Shown piece by piece: positions 35,329-47,693 of a DNA stretch of 64,000 bases; the stretch's first letter is position 1, and every line of letters starts with the position of its first letter. The DNA lies in assembly GCA_022826205.1 (NCBI GenBank), contig JAJDVJ010000095.1, positions 26,165-90,164 on the forward strand. Reading direction: 5' to 3'. Source of the DNA: Silicimonas sp. (GTDB taxonomy: Bacteria > Pseudomonadota > Alphaproteobacteria > Rhodobacterales > Rhodobacteraceae). Below the pieces are notes generated by a model. That model searched no databases and was not told the origin of the DNA. It was given only the letters and a program-made list of their open reading frames with translations. The translations under genes were made by a program, and so were the position numbers.

Positions 35329-36285
35329 ATGACCGAAGGGGCACCGGACGGACAAGTGGCAGACGCGGTTCCGGGGAACTGGGTTGATCGCTGGGCGCCG
35401 CTGGCGACGCGCCCATACTTGCGGCTCAGCAGGGCAGACCGGCCAATCGGGACCTGGCTACTCCTGTTGCCCTGCTGGTGGGGACTTGGCGCGGCATCGC
35501 TGCATCAGGGAACGCAGATCCTGGAGCATGCCTGGATCGGAATCGGGTGTGCCATTGGTGCATGGTTGATGCGGGGGGCCGGATGCACGTGGAACGACAT
35601 TACTGACCGCAAGTTCGATGCTGAAGTGGAGCGCACCCGTTCGCGGCCAATTCCTTCGGGACAGATCTCCGTGAGCCGGGCAGCAGTCTGGATGACGGTG
35701 CAGGCGCTGGCGGCGTTGCTTGTCCTTCTGACGTTCGGGAGCGCGGCCGTCCTTCTGGGTCTCGCGTCCGTGGTCCTGGTGGTGATCTATCCGTTTGCCA
35801 AGCGGTTTACCTGGTGGCCGCAGGTGTTTCTGGGACTTGCCTTCAATTGGGGCGCGCTGCTGGCCTGGGCGGCGGTAACGGGCACGCTTGCCTGGCCAGC
35901 TTTGGCAATTTACGTCGCCGGCATTGCCTGGACCCTGTTCTATGACACTATCTATGCCCTGCAAGACCAGAGAGATGACGCGGTTGTCGGCGTGAAGTCT
36001 ACGGCACGGCTCTTTGGCGCAAGTACAAGACACTGGCTGAACCGCTTCCTTGTCGTTTCAACCGCCGTACTCGGCATTGGACTCGTCGGCGCCGCCGGAC
36101 CCGGTGAAGGCGTTCTGCAGTCTGGGATCGTGCTCGCCGGAACGCTCGCGTTTGGACTGCATCTGGTCTGGCAGATCACACGGCTGGAAGTCGGCAACCC
36201 TGAGCGATGCCTGAAGCTTTTTCGTGCGAATCGTGATGCAGGGCTGATTCCGGTCTTCTTCCTTGGTGCGGCAACCTTCCTGTGA
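35329..36285 (+). CDS. ubiA: 4-hydroxybenzoate polyprenyltransferase UbiA
   Basis: Integral membrane enzyme that attaches the polyprenyl chain to 4-hydroxybenzoate in ubiquinone synthesis. The two Asp-rich Mg-diphosphate motifs are present, NDITDRKFDAEVERTRSRP and YDTIYALQDQRDDAVVGVKSTA, with eight or so hydrophobic helices. Start ATG 35329 follows GGGAG; the open frame upstream overlaps rsmE and is not coding. At 318 aa the length is normal. The OmpA-domain gene begins 36 bases after the stop. Confidence 0.94.
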   Translation: MTEGAPDGQVADAVPGNWVDRWAPLATRPYLRLSRADRPIGTWLLLLPCWWGLGAASLHQGTQILEHAWIGIGCAIGAWLMRGAGCTWNDITDRKFDAEVERTRSRPIPSGQISVSRAAVWMTVQALAALLVLLTFGSAAVLLGLASVVLVVIYPFAKRFTWWPQVFLGLAFNWGALLAWAAVTGTLAWPALAIYVAGIAWTLFYDTIYALQDQRDDAVVGVKSTARLFGASTRHWLNRFLVVSTAVLGIGLVGAAGPGEGVLQSGIVLAGTLAFGLHLVWQITRLEVGNPERCLKLFRANRDAGLIPVFFLGAATFL

Positions 36286-36321
36286 TTGCGCGAGACCGGG
36301 CCGAAGACTAAAAAGGGAACC

Positions 36322-38241
36322 ATGACCTTCCGGCGGACCGTCTCTCGCCTGCGCGCCATTCCGCATCTGCTGGCGTTGGCTGCAGGAGCAGGTCTGTGTC
36401 TTGCTGCAGCGGTCTGGACAAGAAATCTTGTCGAGGCACGAACCTTGATGAGCATAGACGCCGGGCTGTCGCAATCAGGCCATGCGTGGGCAGTTGTCCA
36501 GGTCGATGGCCTGCACGTCGTCTTGAGCGGCATTGCCCCGGACGATGCAACGCGATTTGCCGCGCTTTCGACGGCGGGCCGCGCCGCAAGTTCCGCGCGC
36601 ATCACGGACCAAATGGAAGTTGCCGACCCGGTGGCGATCCAGCCCCCCGAGTTCTTGATCGAAATCCTGCGGTACGACGACGGCGTTTCGCTTGTCGGCC
36701 TTGTGCCGTCGTCAATGGATGTCGAAAGCGTCGTGTCGAGTGTCCGGGAACACGTGGATGACGCGCCGATCTCGGATTTGCTTGGAACCGTTGACTTCGA
36801 ACCGGCTGACGGGTGGTATCGTGCCGTGACTTTCGGCGTTGAGGCGCTCGCGGCCTTGCCACACTCGAAAGTTTCGATCACGGCGTCGCGCGTTGCCATC
36901 AATGCCGTGGCCGAGGATGCCGATGACAAGCGGAGGCTGGAAAGGCTGCTGCGTCGGGATGCACCGGCCGGGCTGGAGCTTTCCTTGAGCATCTCTGCAC
37001 CGCGCCCGGTCGTTGCGCCTTTCACGCTCAGGTTCCTGATCGACAGCAGCGGCGCGCGCTTCGATGCCTGCGCCGCTGACAGCGAAGCGGCGCGAGACAC
37101 GATCCTTGAAGCGGCCCGAAACGCGGGTCTTGGCGAGGACACGGCATGCATTCTGGCCCTCGGAACGCCTTCGACGCGGTGGGGCGAGGCCGCGGTGGCA
37201 GGAATCGTTGCCGTGGCCGAGCTTGGCGGAGGCACGTTCACCATGTCCAATGCAGATGTCACGCTGGCGGCGGAAGCGGGCACGCCGCTTCCACGATTCG
37301 AACGTGTCTCGGCAGAACTTGAGGAGGCCCTGCCGCCGGTGTTCTCGTTGAAGGCGATTCTGCCCGAGGAGGTCAAGCAGGACGAAGAGGGCCCGTTGCC
37401 GGAATTCATGGCGATCCTTTCACCCGAGGGGCATGTTCAGCTTCGCGGCAAGCTTGGCAGCGATTCAACCCGCGCGGCAGTCGAGAGTCTTGCTGCCGCT
37501 CATTTCGGGAGCGATCACGTCTACTCGGCGACCGTGCTGGACCAGGACTTGCCAAGCGGGTGGACGCAGCGCGTGCTGGCAGCGCTGGAGGCGATGCAGT
37601 TTCTGAGCAACGGAGTCGCCAGCATCACTGTCGAAAAGGTTGCGATCTCAGGCAATGCGGCATTCGAGGGCGCACAATCTGCGATTGCGCGCGTTCTTTC
37701 GGAAAAGTTGGGGGCTGCCGCGTCCTACGAACTGGATGTCGCGCATATTGAAGTCAGCGAACCGCAGAATGAGTTGCCGACGCCCGAAGAATGCATGGCG
37801 CGTGTGAACGATGCGGCCGAAAGGAAGAAGATCACGTTCAATCCGGCATCCAGCACGTTCGAGGACGACGCCGTGGAGACCATAGATGCAATTGCAGATG
37901 TTCTCCGTGAATGCCAGGGAATCAGGGTCGAGATCGGCGGCCACACCGACAGCCAAGGTCGTGAGACCATGAACCAGCGGCTGAGCCAGGCGCGTGCGGA
38001 CGCGGTTCTGAATGCAATCTTGGCGCGGCGCGTGCTGGGCACCGGTCTGGTTGCAAAGGGCTATGGCGAAAGCCGGCCCGTAGCAAACAACGACACGGCA
38101 GAAGGGCGGGAAGCGAACCGTCGGATCGAGTTCCGCCTGATCGGCGGACCAGTGGACCTGACGGATTCGCCCGGGTCCGACGCGGAGATCCAGGACGACG
38201 ATGAAGTCATCGAAGCAAGCGACGAAGGAGGCACAGAATGA
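36322..38241 (+). CDS. OmpA-domain envelope protein with BON-like repeats
   Basis: About 639 aa. A signal/anchor helix (LLALAAGAGLCLAAAVWT) is followed by a long region of repeated BON-like alpha/beta units (for example VQVDGLHVVLSGIAPDDATRF and LSPEGHVQLRGKLGSD). The C-terminal OmpA domain binds peptidoglycan (ITFNPASSTFEDDAVETID, then GHTDSQGRETMNQRLSQARADAV), and an acidic tail closes the protein. ATG 36322 has AAAAGGGA upstream. Its stop overlaps the start of the next small gene (ATGA), suggesting a partnership. It probably anchors the inner membrane or periplasm to the cell wall. Confidence 0.88.
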   Translation: MTFRRTVSRLRAIPHLLALAAGAGLCLAAAVWTRNLVEARTLMSIDAGLSQSGHAWAVVQVDGLHVVLSGIAPDDATRFAALSTAGRAASSARITDQMEVADPVAIQPPEFLIEILRYDDGVSLVGLVPSSMDVESVVSSVREHVDDAPISDLLGTVDFEPADGWYRAVTFGVEALAALPHSKVSITASRVAINAVAEDADDKRRLERLLRRDAPAGLELSLSISAPRPVVAPFTLRFLIDSSGARFDACAADSEAARDTILEAARNAGLGEDTACILALGTPSTRWGEAAVAGIVAVAELGGGTFTMSNADVTLAAEAGTPLPRFERVSAELEEALPPVFSLKAILPEEVKQDEEGPLPEFMAILSPEGHVQLRGKLGSDSTRAAVESLAAAHFGSDHVYSATVLDQDLPSGWTQRVLAALEAMQFLSNGVASITVEKVAISGNAAFEGAQSAIARVLSEKLGAAASYELDVAHIEVSEPQNELPTPEECMARVNDAAERKKITFNPASSTFEDDAVETIDAIADVLRECQGIRVEIGGHTDSQGRETMNQRLSQARADAVLNAILARRVLGTGLVAKGYGESRPVANNDTAEGREANRRIEFRLIGGPVDLTDSPGSDAEIQDDDEVIEASDEGGTE

Positions 38242-38567
38242 GCGGAAACGAGTTCATTGCCGCCACGGCGGTCATCCTGTTCGTGACATTCCTTGCGGGC
38301 TGGTTCACCCGGTGGCTGGTCACGCGGCTCACGCAGTCCACGCTGTCTGACATGAACGAAGTGGAAACGCTGGTGCAGGCGCTGCACGAGGCGGAATTGG
38401 AGCGGGACAGTGCACAGGAGCTGCTTGCAAAGCGCGAGACGGACCACAGGACCGAGATGAATCAGGCTTTGGCGGAACTGAACACCGCCATGGATGGCCT
38501 CCGGGAGTCAAGGCACGAGGCAGAAGAGCTTAGGGCGTACATTGAGCGGGCGAACAGTCAGTCCTGA
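38238..38567 (+). CDS. Small membrane-anchored coiled-coil protein
   Basis: A 109-aa protein with one N-terminal transmembrane helix (FIAATAVILFVTFLAGWFTRWLV). A predicted coiled coil follows (residues about 40–105: LVQALHEAELERDSAQELL, AMDGLRESRHEAEELRAYI). It is translationally coupled to the OmpA-domain gene by a 4-base overlap. This OmpA plus small coiled-coil pair recurs in Rhodobacterales as far as I can recall. The function is unknown; an envelope scaffold role is only a guess. Confidence 0.8.
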   Translation: MSGNEFIAATAVILFVTFLAGWFTRWLVTRLTQSTLSDMNEVETLVQALHEAELERDSAQELLAKRETDHRTEMNQALAELNTAMDGLRESRHEAEELRAYIERANSQS

Positions 38568-38650
38568 AGCCAGCGAAACCACTTGCCAAGGTCGCGGCCT
38601 CGGCGCGCCTCGAGCGCAGCCTGCTTGCTGCCGCATCGCTTTCGTGGCCT

Positions 38651-40426
38651 TCACAGTGGCCAGACGATCAGGATCATCGGAACCGCAACAAACATGACCA
38701 GAACTTCAAGCGGCAGACCCATCCGCCAGTAGTCGCCAAAATGATATCCGCCCGGGCCAAGGATGATCGTGTTGTTCTTGTGACCGACAGGCGTAAGGAA
38801 CGCGCATGATGCGGCGACCGCGACCGCCATGAGCCACGCGTCCGGGTTCGTTCCCGTTGCCGCTGCAATGCCCAGCGCAACCGGCGCGGCGATCAATGTC
38901 GTCGCAACGTTGTTCAGAAAGTCCGAAAGGGTCATGGTCACGACCATCAGCACCACAAGTGCGACCCAAGCCGGGAAACCTTGCGTCGCCGCCAGGATTT
39001 GGCCGGCGATCAAGCCTGCCCCGCCGACCGCCTCGAACGCTTCGGCAAGGGGCACGAGGCTTGCGAGAAGAACAATGACCTTCCACTCGATCGATTCGTA
39101 GACCTCGCGGCCCGTGACGAGCCCGACGGCGACGAAGCCGACCACCGCTGCGGCAAGGGCGGCCGGCAAAGGCATCCAGCCTGCCACTGCGCAGGCGATG
39201 GCGGCAAGAAAGATGCCGACCGAAAGCCAGGCCTTCGAGCGCTGAACAACTGGCGTCTCGCGGCCTTCGAGCGGCAACACGCCCATCCAGGTTGCCGCCG
39301 CCGCATTCCGTTCCGGCGTGCCCAGCAACAGGAGGACATCGCCGGGCCTGACGGCAAGGAGACGAACCCGATCACGGAAACGTCGGCCGTTGCGCGACAC
39401 GCCCAGGAGCGTGACCGCATGCCGGTGCAGCAACTTCAGGCTGCGCGCCGTCCGGCCCGCGATCCGCGCTCCTTCCGGCACGATGGCCTCCGTGAGCACG
39501 AGGCCGCCGGAAGTCACGGTCCCGGTGTGCTTTTCCGAACCCGCAAACTCAAGCTCGCCCTGCCCCATGAACGCCTCGATGGCACCAGGCTCACCCTCAA
39601 CGACGATGAAGTCGCCGGGCCGGACTTCCTGCATGGCCGCAAAGCCAGGCTGACGACGCCCGCCGCGGACGATGCCGAGCACGTGCACGTCGTGTTCATC
39701 GGCAAGCGGATAGAAGTCTCCCACCGTCTGTTTCTTCTCGTCGAACCTTTCCCCAACTCGCAGTTCCGCAACGTAACGGCCTTGCGCGATTTCGCGCTCG
39801 TTTCCCCATGCGCCGTCCCGTTGGGGCAGCAACCGCCAGCCCAGAACTGACACAAATGCGATCCCGGCGGCGGCGACTGCCAGCCCGACAGGCGCGAAGT
39901 CGAACATGCCGAACGGCGCGCCCAGGGCTTCCTGGCGATATCCGGCAATGACGATGTTTGGCGGCGTACCGATCAGCGTGATCATTCCGCCCAGTATCGT
40001 GGCAAAGGATAGGGGCATAAGTGACCGGGAGAGCGCGCGTCTGGCCTTCGTTGCGGTCTCGGAATCAAGCGGCATCAGCAGCGCGAGCGCGGCAACGTTG
40101 TTTATCACTGCGGAAATCCCCGCACCGACAATGGCCATGATCGCAATGTGCAACGGCAGGGGCCGTTCGCTGTCAAGAAGCCTGGCGGCAAGCTTCTCGA
40201 TGGCGCCCGACCCGATGAGGCCGCGCGAGATCACCAGGACCAGCGCAATGACTGCCACCGCGGAGTGCCCAAAGCCGGAGAACATCTCCTCCCTCGGCAC
40301 GAGTCCGATCATGGCAGCCAGAACCAGCGCCCCGAAGGCCACGAGATCATACCGGATGCGCCCCCAGGCCAACAACGCGAAGAGCACGACAAAAATGGCG
40401 AGAATCAGGGCCTGGTCTTCAGGCAA
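38651..40426 (-). CDS. SLC13/DASS-type permease with two TrkA-C (RCK) domains
   Basis: Inner-membrane transporter of 591 aa. Hydrophobic halves flank a soluble middle of about 180 aa that holds two TrkA-C domains (DEHDVHVLGIVRGGRRQPGF with RPGDFIVVEGEPGAIEAF, and LHRHAVTLLGVSRNGRRF with RPGDVLLLLGTPE). The transport signatures are SAVINNVAALALLMPL with LIGTPPNIVIAGYR in the first half and SDFLNNVATTLIAAPVAL in the second. Likely substrates are dicarboxylates or sulfate. It starts with TTG 40426, two bases after the aroQ stop, so it is coupled to aroQ. Confidence 0.9.
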   Translation of the reverse strand: MPEDQALILAIFVVLFALLAWGRIRYDLVAFGALVLAAMIGLVPREEMFSGFGHSAVAVIALVLVISRGLIGSGAIEKLAARLLDSERPLPLHIAIMAIVGAGISAVINNVAALALLMPLDSETATKARRALSRSLMPLSFATILGGMITLIGTPPNIVIAGYRQEALGAPFGMFDFAPVGLAVAAAGIAFVSVLGWRLLPQRDGAWGNEREIAQGRYVAELRVGERFDEKKQTVGDFYPLADEHDVHVLGIVRGGRRQPGFAAMQEVRPGDFIVVEGEPGAIEAFMGQGELEFAGSEKHTGTVTSGGLVLTEAIVPEGARIAGRTARSLKLLHRHAVTLLGVSRNGRRFRDRVRLLAVRPGDVLLLLGTPERNAAAATWMGVLPLEGRETPVVQRSKAWLSVGIFLAAIACAVAGWMPLPAALAAAVVGFVAVGLVTGREVYESIEWKVIVLLASLVPLAEAFEAVGGAGLIAGQILAATQGFPAWVALVVLMVVTMTLSDFLNNVATTLIAAPVALGIAAATGTNPDAWLMAVAVAASCAFLTPVGHKNNTIILGPGGYHFGDYWRMGLPLEVLVMFVAVPMILIVWPL

Positions 40427-40427
40427 T

Positions 40428-43573
<3,146 letters not shown>

Positions 43574-43657
43574 GCGAGTTCGGCACGCGTGCAGGCGCCT
43601 CGCCTTCATGAACGAGGAGTCATGATCCACACGAATTCGGCCGGTTGTTCGAGCGAG

Positions 43658-43689
43658 CGGACGGCCACCCGCCTTGCAGTGGCCGTCCG
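43658..43689. terminator. Bidirectional hairpin between gyrB and pnp
   Basis: A perfect 11-bp stem CGGACGGCCAC/GTGGCCGTCCG with a 10-base loop, midway between the converging gyrB and pnp stops. The 3' flank on the plus strand is TCCGTTTG. It is likely to end transcripts from both sides. Confidence 0.75.
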
Positions 43690-43704
43690 TCCGTTTGACG
43701 TGCG

Positions 43705-45834
43705 TCAGTTCGCCGCCTCGCGCGCCATTTCCTTCCCGGTCTCCTGATCGACCATCTTCATGGCCAGGCGCACCTTGCCGCGATCGTCGAAGCCCAGGAG
43801 CTTCACGTAAACCGACTGTCCCTCCTTGAGAACGTCGGATGGATGGCCTAGGCGACGGTTCTCGATCTGGCTGACATGCACGAGCCCGTCGCGCTTTCCG
43901 AAGAAGTTCACGAAGGCGCCGAAGTCGACGATCTTCACGACCCTGCCCTTGTAGATCTTGCCCTCTTCCGGCTCGGCCACGATGGCGTGGATCATCTCAT
44001 GAGCCTTCTTGATGGCCTCACCGTCGGGCGAGGCGATCTTGATGACACCATCGTCGTTGATATCGACCTTGGCGCCGGAGACCTCGACGATCTCGCGAAT
44101 CACCTTGCCGCCGGACCCGATAACTTCCCTGATCTTGTCCGTTGGGATGCTCATGGTCTCGATGCGCGGAGCGTGGATGCTGAATTCACCTGCTGACGAC
44201 AGGGCCTTGTTCATTTCCCCAAGGATGTGCATCCGGCCCGACTTGGCCTGATCGAGCGCCTTTTCCATGATCTCGGGCGTGATTCCCGCCACCTTGATGT
44301 CCATCTGCAGCGACGTGATTCCGTTTTCGGTTCCCGCGACCTTGAAGTCCATGTCGCCTAGGTGGTCCTCGTCGCCCAGAATGTCCGTCAGTACTGCGTA
44401 GGAGCCGTCCTCTTCCAGGACGAGACCCATGGCCACGCCAGCGACTGCCGCCTTCACCGGCACCCCGGCGTCCATCATCGACAGGGACGAGCCGCAGACC
44501 GTTGCCATTGACGACGAGCCGTTGGATTCGGTGATTTCCGACACAAGGCGGATCGTGTAGGGGAAGTCGGTTGCGCTGGGCAGGACAGCCTGGAGGGCGC
44601 GCCAGGCAAGCTTGCCATGGCCAATCTCCCGGCGTCCGGGCGGTCCGACGCGACCCACTTCACCGACCGAATAGGGCGGGAAGTTGTAGTGCAGCAGGAA
44701 GTTTGAACGGAAATTTCCGTGCAGGGCGTCGACGATCTGCTCGTCGTCTCCGGTGCCCAGCGTCGTGACGATGAGCCCCTGCGTTTCCCCTCGAGTGAAT
44801 AGCGCGGAGCCGTGGGTGCGGGGAAGCAGTCCCGTCTCGCAGGCGATCTGGCGAACTTCGTCGGTCTTCCTTCCGTCGATGCGGCGTCCGTTCTTGACGA
44901 CGTCGCCTCGGAGTATCGAGGATTCGAGCTTCTTGAGAGCGGTTCCGAGATTCGGATCCTGGAGTTGCTCGTCCGTCAGACTCGCCTTGATCGCGGCCCT
45001 TGCGGCGCCAACGGCGGTCACGCGTTCCTGCTTGTCGAGGATGGCGTACGCGTCACGCATCTGCCCTTCGCCAGCGGCAATCACCGTGCCGAGCAACTCG
45101 GAGATGTCCGGCGGTGTGAACTCGAACGGCTCGCTGGCGGCTTCCTCCGCAAGCGCGATGATCAGGTCGATGACGGGCTGTATCTGCCCATGTGCAAAAG
45201 TCACCGCACCAAGCATCTCGGCTTCAGACAATTCGTAGGCCTCGGATTCGACCATCATGACTGCTTCCCGCGTTCCGGCGACCACAAGATCGAGGCGCTG
45301 CTCTGGATTGTTGCGCAGGTTTTCCATGTTCTCGACCGTGGGATTGAGAACGTATTCGCCATTTTCGAAGCCCACCCGGCAGCCGGCGATCGGTCCCATG
45401 AACGGTGCGCCCGAAAGCGTCAGAGCGGCCGAAGCTGCAATCATGGCGACGATGTCGGGATCATGGACGAGGTCATGCGAAAGCACGGTGCAGATGACCA
45501 GGACCTCGTTCTTGAATCCCTCGATGAACAGAGGTCGAATCGGACGGTCGATCAGACGCGAGGTCAGCGTCTCCTTTTCGGTCGGTCGCGCCTCGCGCTT
45601 GAAGAACCCGCCGGGCACCTTGCCGGCGGCGTAGTATTTCTCGTTGTAGTGGACGGTCAGTGGAAAGAAGTCTTGTCCTTCCCGCTGTTCCCGGGCGAAT
45701 GTCACGTTTGCCATGACCGTCGTTTCGCCGTAGGTGGCGACCACCGAGCCATCTGCCTGGCGGGCGATCTTGCCTGTTTCCAGCGTCAGCGTATCATCGC
45801 CCCACTGGATCGATTTCTTCACTTCGTTGAACAT
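43705..45834 (-). CDS. pnp: Polyribonucleotide nucleotidyltransferase (PNPase)
   Basis: Phosphorolytic 3'-to-5' exoribonuclease of the degradosome, 709 aa. It has two RNase PH domains ([20 protein letters not shown] start; [28 protein letters not shown]; second copy with [16 protein letters not shown]), a KH domain ([15 protein letters not shown]) and an S1 domain ([21 protein letters not shown]). ATG 45834 is chosen; the frame extends upstream without homology. pnp normally follows rpsO directly. Here rpsO is about 8 kb upstream, with unrelated genes between them. Confidence 0.96.
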   Translation of the reverse strand: MFNEVKKSIQWGDDTLTLETGKIARQADGSVVATYGETTVMANVTFAREQREGQDFFPLTVHYNEKYYAAGKVPGGFFKREARPTEKETLTSRLIDRPIRPLFIEGFKNEVLVICTVLSHDLVHDPDIVAMIAASAALTLSGAPFMGPIAGCRVGFENGEYVLNPTVENMENLRNNPEQRLDLVVAGTREAVMMVESEAYELSEAEMLGAVTFAHGQIQPVIDLIIALAEEAASEPFEFTPPDISELLGTVIAAGEGQMRDAYAILDKQERVTAVGAARAAIKASLTDEQLQDPNLGTALKKLESSILRGDVVKNGRRIDGRKTDEVRQIACETGLLPRTHGSALFTRGETQGLIVTTLGTGDDEQIVDALHGNFRSNFLLHYNFPPYSVGEVGRVGPPGRREIGHGKLAWRALQAVLPSATDFPYTIRLVSEITESNGSSSMATVCGSSLSMMDAGVPVKAAVAGVAMGLVLEEDGSYAVLTDILGDEDHLGDMDFKVAGTENGITSLQMDIKVAGITPEIMEKALDQAKSGRMHILGEMNKALSSAGEFSIHAPRIETMSIPTDKIREVIGSGGKVIREIVEVSGAKVDINDDGVIKIASPDGEAIKKAHEMIHAIVAEPEEGKIYKGRVVKIVDFGAFVNFFGKRDGLVHVSQIENRRLGHPSDVLKEGQSVYVKLLGFDDRGKVRLAMKMVDQETGKEMAREAAN

Positions 45835-46641
45835 TTTGGTATCCTGTGTGAGATCAGGAGGCCCTCCTCCTGTCCCGTTGAATTGGCGGCCCCATTGCCG
45901 CCGACCCCAATCCTCATGCATCACGCCGGGGTCAGAGCGTCACGTCTCAGATGCGCGGGCCTTACAGCACTTGTCAGGAATTGGAAAGAGAGTGCGTCCG
46001 GTTCGGCGAACACGTGTCTGGCATGCGGAAAGCGAACCAGGCCTGGAGATGCGTCTTGGCATCCTTTGTCACAACCGGATCAAGGTTTCCCGCTCTCGCG
46101 CTGGTGACGATTCGTTCCTGTGGCCGCTCGCTGCCTCCTTTCCCGATCTTGTGCGACAATCGAGGCGTCACCGCAAACTGCCGTGCAAAATCCACACCGG
46201 TGGCTTTCTTGCATTTTCGTGCCCGCGGCGGACATTGCCGACACCACGTGTGTTGCGTCTTGGGCAGGTCTTCGCGCTTCGAGCGCAGTCTTCCGGGCGC
46301 AAACCTGCCCCGTCGGCCCGACGCACGGCGGCAGCGGCGCCTTCGCAAACGGGAGCCAGAACTGAGCCGCGCTGCAGGTTCGGCCGCGGTTTGCGGAGAT
46401 CGCTGGCAGAGGTCAGGACAATCATGTCCGGACGCTTCCGATCCCGGAATTGCGCCGAGGCCCGGTGCAGGATCTCAAGCTGGCCGAGTCCGTTGATGGC
46501 CCTAGGAAACTACGCTCTTGTCGCTATCAACATCGCGCTTGCTGGAATGGCCGCCAAAATGATAGGGCTGCACCATGCTCAGTCCGCCCCTGAGAATTGG
46601 TGAGCAGTTGTGGTCAAGTCAGCAAATCGTTGTGGCGTACT
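45835..46641. other. Long gap upstream of pnp, at the edge of the inserted block
   Basis: About 800 bases. Several frames are open but none is recognisable. One short frame (about 46498–46603, MALGNYALVAINIALAGMAA) looks like a membrane helix and may be the tail of a lost gene. No tRNA, attachment repeat or intact mobile gene was seen. The pnp promoter must be within the first few hundred bases. Confidence 0.4.
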
Positions 46642-47526
46642 GTGAGTGAAGTTCTCGTCGTAGGCATTGCGGTTGTAGATTTCGTGTTCGCATTGGATGC
46701 GCTTCCTCGGCGTGCCGCCAAGTACCGCGCGGATGCGGCAGGAATCGTTGGGGGCGGTTGTGCCGCCAACGCGGCGGTTGCCGTAGCGCGACTTGGAGGC
46801 AATGCCCTGTTGTGTGCACGGTTGGGAGATGACTTTCTTGGCGATCTGATCCTTTCGGATCTTGGATTCGAAGGCGTCGACACGACGTTGGTGAAGCGCA
46901 TGCCTGGTTCCAAATCCCCGTTCAGTTCTGTCTACGTGGATCAGACAGGTGAACGGCAGATCGTGAACTTCCGCGGCAGCGGTTTGGCCGAGGAACCGGA
47001 CTGGCCGGACCACGCCCCCAAACCTGACGCCGTTTTGGTTGATGCCCGCTGGCCCGCAGCGGCGATTCGCGCACTTGAACTCGCGCGTGCATTGGATGTG
47101 CCGGGCATCGTGGACGCCGAAGCTTCGGCCGAGGAATCCATACTCGCTCGGGCAAGTCACGTCGCCTTCTCTCGCGATGGGCTCTTGTCCTTTGCCGGCG
47201 GCCAGCAGATCGAGGCGGCATTGCATGCCGCTGACGAGCGACTGCCTGGATGGGTCTCGGTCACTGACGGCGAGGACGGGGCATTCCATGTGGACGCTGA
47301 CGGGTTGAAGCATACACCTGCCTTCTCAGTCGAGACCAAGGACACGCTCGGCGCGGGCGACATCTGGCACGGAGCCTTCGCGCTCGCGCTCGCGGAAACA
47401 TCGGACGAAGGTCATGCGGTATGGTTTGCCAACGCTGCAGCCGCACTGAAATGCACTGAATTCGGGGGTCGCAAAGGCTGTCCCGACCGCGAGGCTTTGG
47501 AACGATTTCTGAAGGAAAGCACGTGA
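46642..47526 (+). CDS. PfkB family carbohydrate kinase
   Basis: Ribokinase-superfamily sugar kinase of about 294 aa. The N-terminal Gly motif GGGCAANAAVAVARLGGNALLCARLG and the C-terminal anion-hole/base motif DTLGAGDIWHGAFALALAE are intact, with AAAALKCTEFGGRKGCP after it. The start is most likely GTG 46642 (VSEVLVVGIAVVDFVF); an upstream TTG is possible. Substrates of this subgroup include ketoses and ketose phosphates. Its last codon and stop overlap the next frame (GTGA), so the sugar operon begins here. Confidence 0.88.
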   Translation: MSEVLVVGIAVVDFVFALDALPRRAAKYRADAAGIVGGGCAANAAVAVARLGGNALLCARLGDDFLGDLILSDLGFEGVDTTLVKRMPGSKSPFSSVYVDQTGERQIVNFRGSGLAEEPDWPDHAPKPDAVLVDARWPAAAIRALELARALDVPGIVDAEASAEESILARASHVAFSRDGLLSFAGGQQIEAALHAADERLPGWVSVTDGEDGAFHVDADGLKHTPAFSVETKDTLGAGDIWHGAFALALAETSDEGHAVWFANAAAALKCTEFGGRKGCPDREALERFLKEST

Positions 47527-47693
47527 AGGACTTGACCCACGGCAATCAGATTTGCCTGCGCCGCATGGCCGACGAAGGCGGCACTTTCGAAGTGACGGTG
47601 GCGGACAAGCGTCCGCCGATCAAGTGGCCGACCGCGGCTCGTCGCGGCGTTGCATTGGCTCCGTTCTTGCGTGGGTCGTGGGGGCTGAGATGA
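47523..47693 (+). pseudogene. N-terminal fragment of a class I (DhnA/LacD-like) aldolase, translationally coupled
   Basis: A 56-codon frame from GTG 47523, overlapping the kinase stop by GTGA and the isomerase-like start by ATGA. It reads VKDLTHGNQICLRRMADE, then GGTFEVTVADKRPPIKW. This resembles the first strand of tagatose-bisphosphate/DhnA-type aldolases, where G-F-x-xLAxDQRxP is common. The rest of the barrel (over 200 aa) is missing. An internal deletion that kept both overlaps is one explanation; a genuine small protein is the other. The aldolase resemblance is short and tentative. Confidence 0.4.

Noticed and set aside
35952..37409. 485-codon minus-strand open frame, Ser/Arg/Thr-rich
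   Set aside because: Antisense to ubiA and the OmpA-domain gene. Its biased composition is typical of a shadow frame.
46498..46603. Short frame resembling a membrane helix (MALGNYALVAINIALAGMAA)
   Set aside because: About 35 codons, no ribosome-binding site and no family. Mentioned in the gap entry but not called as a gene.
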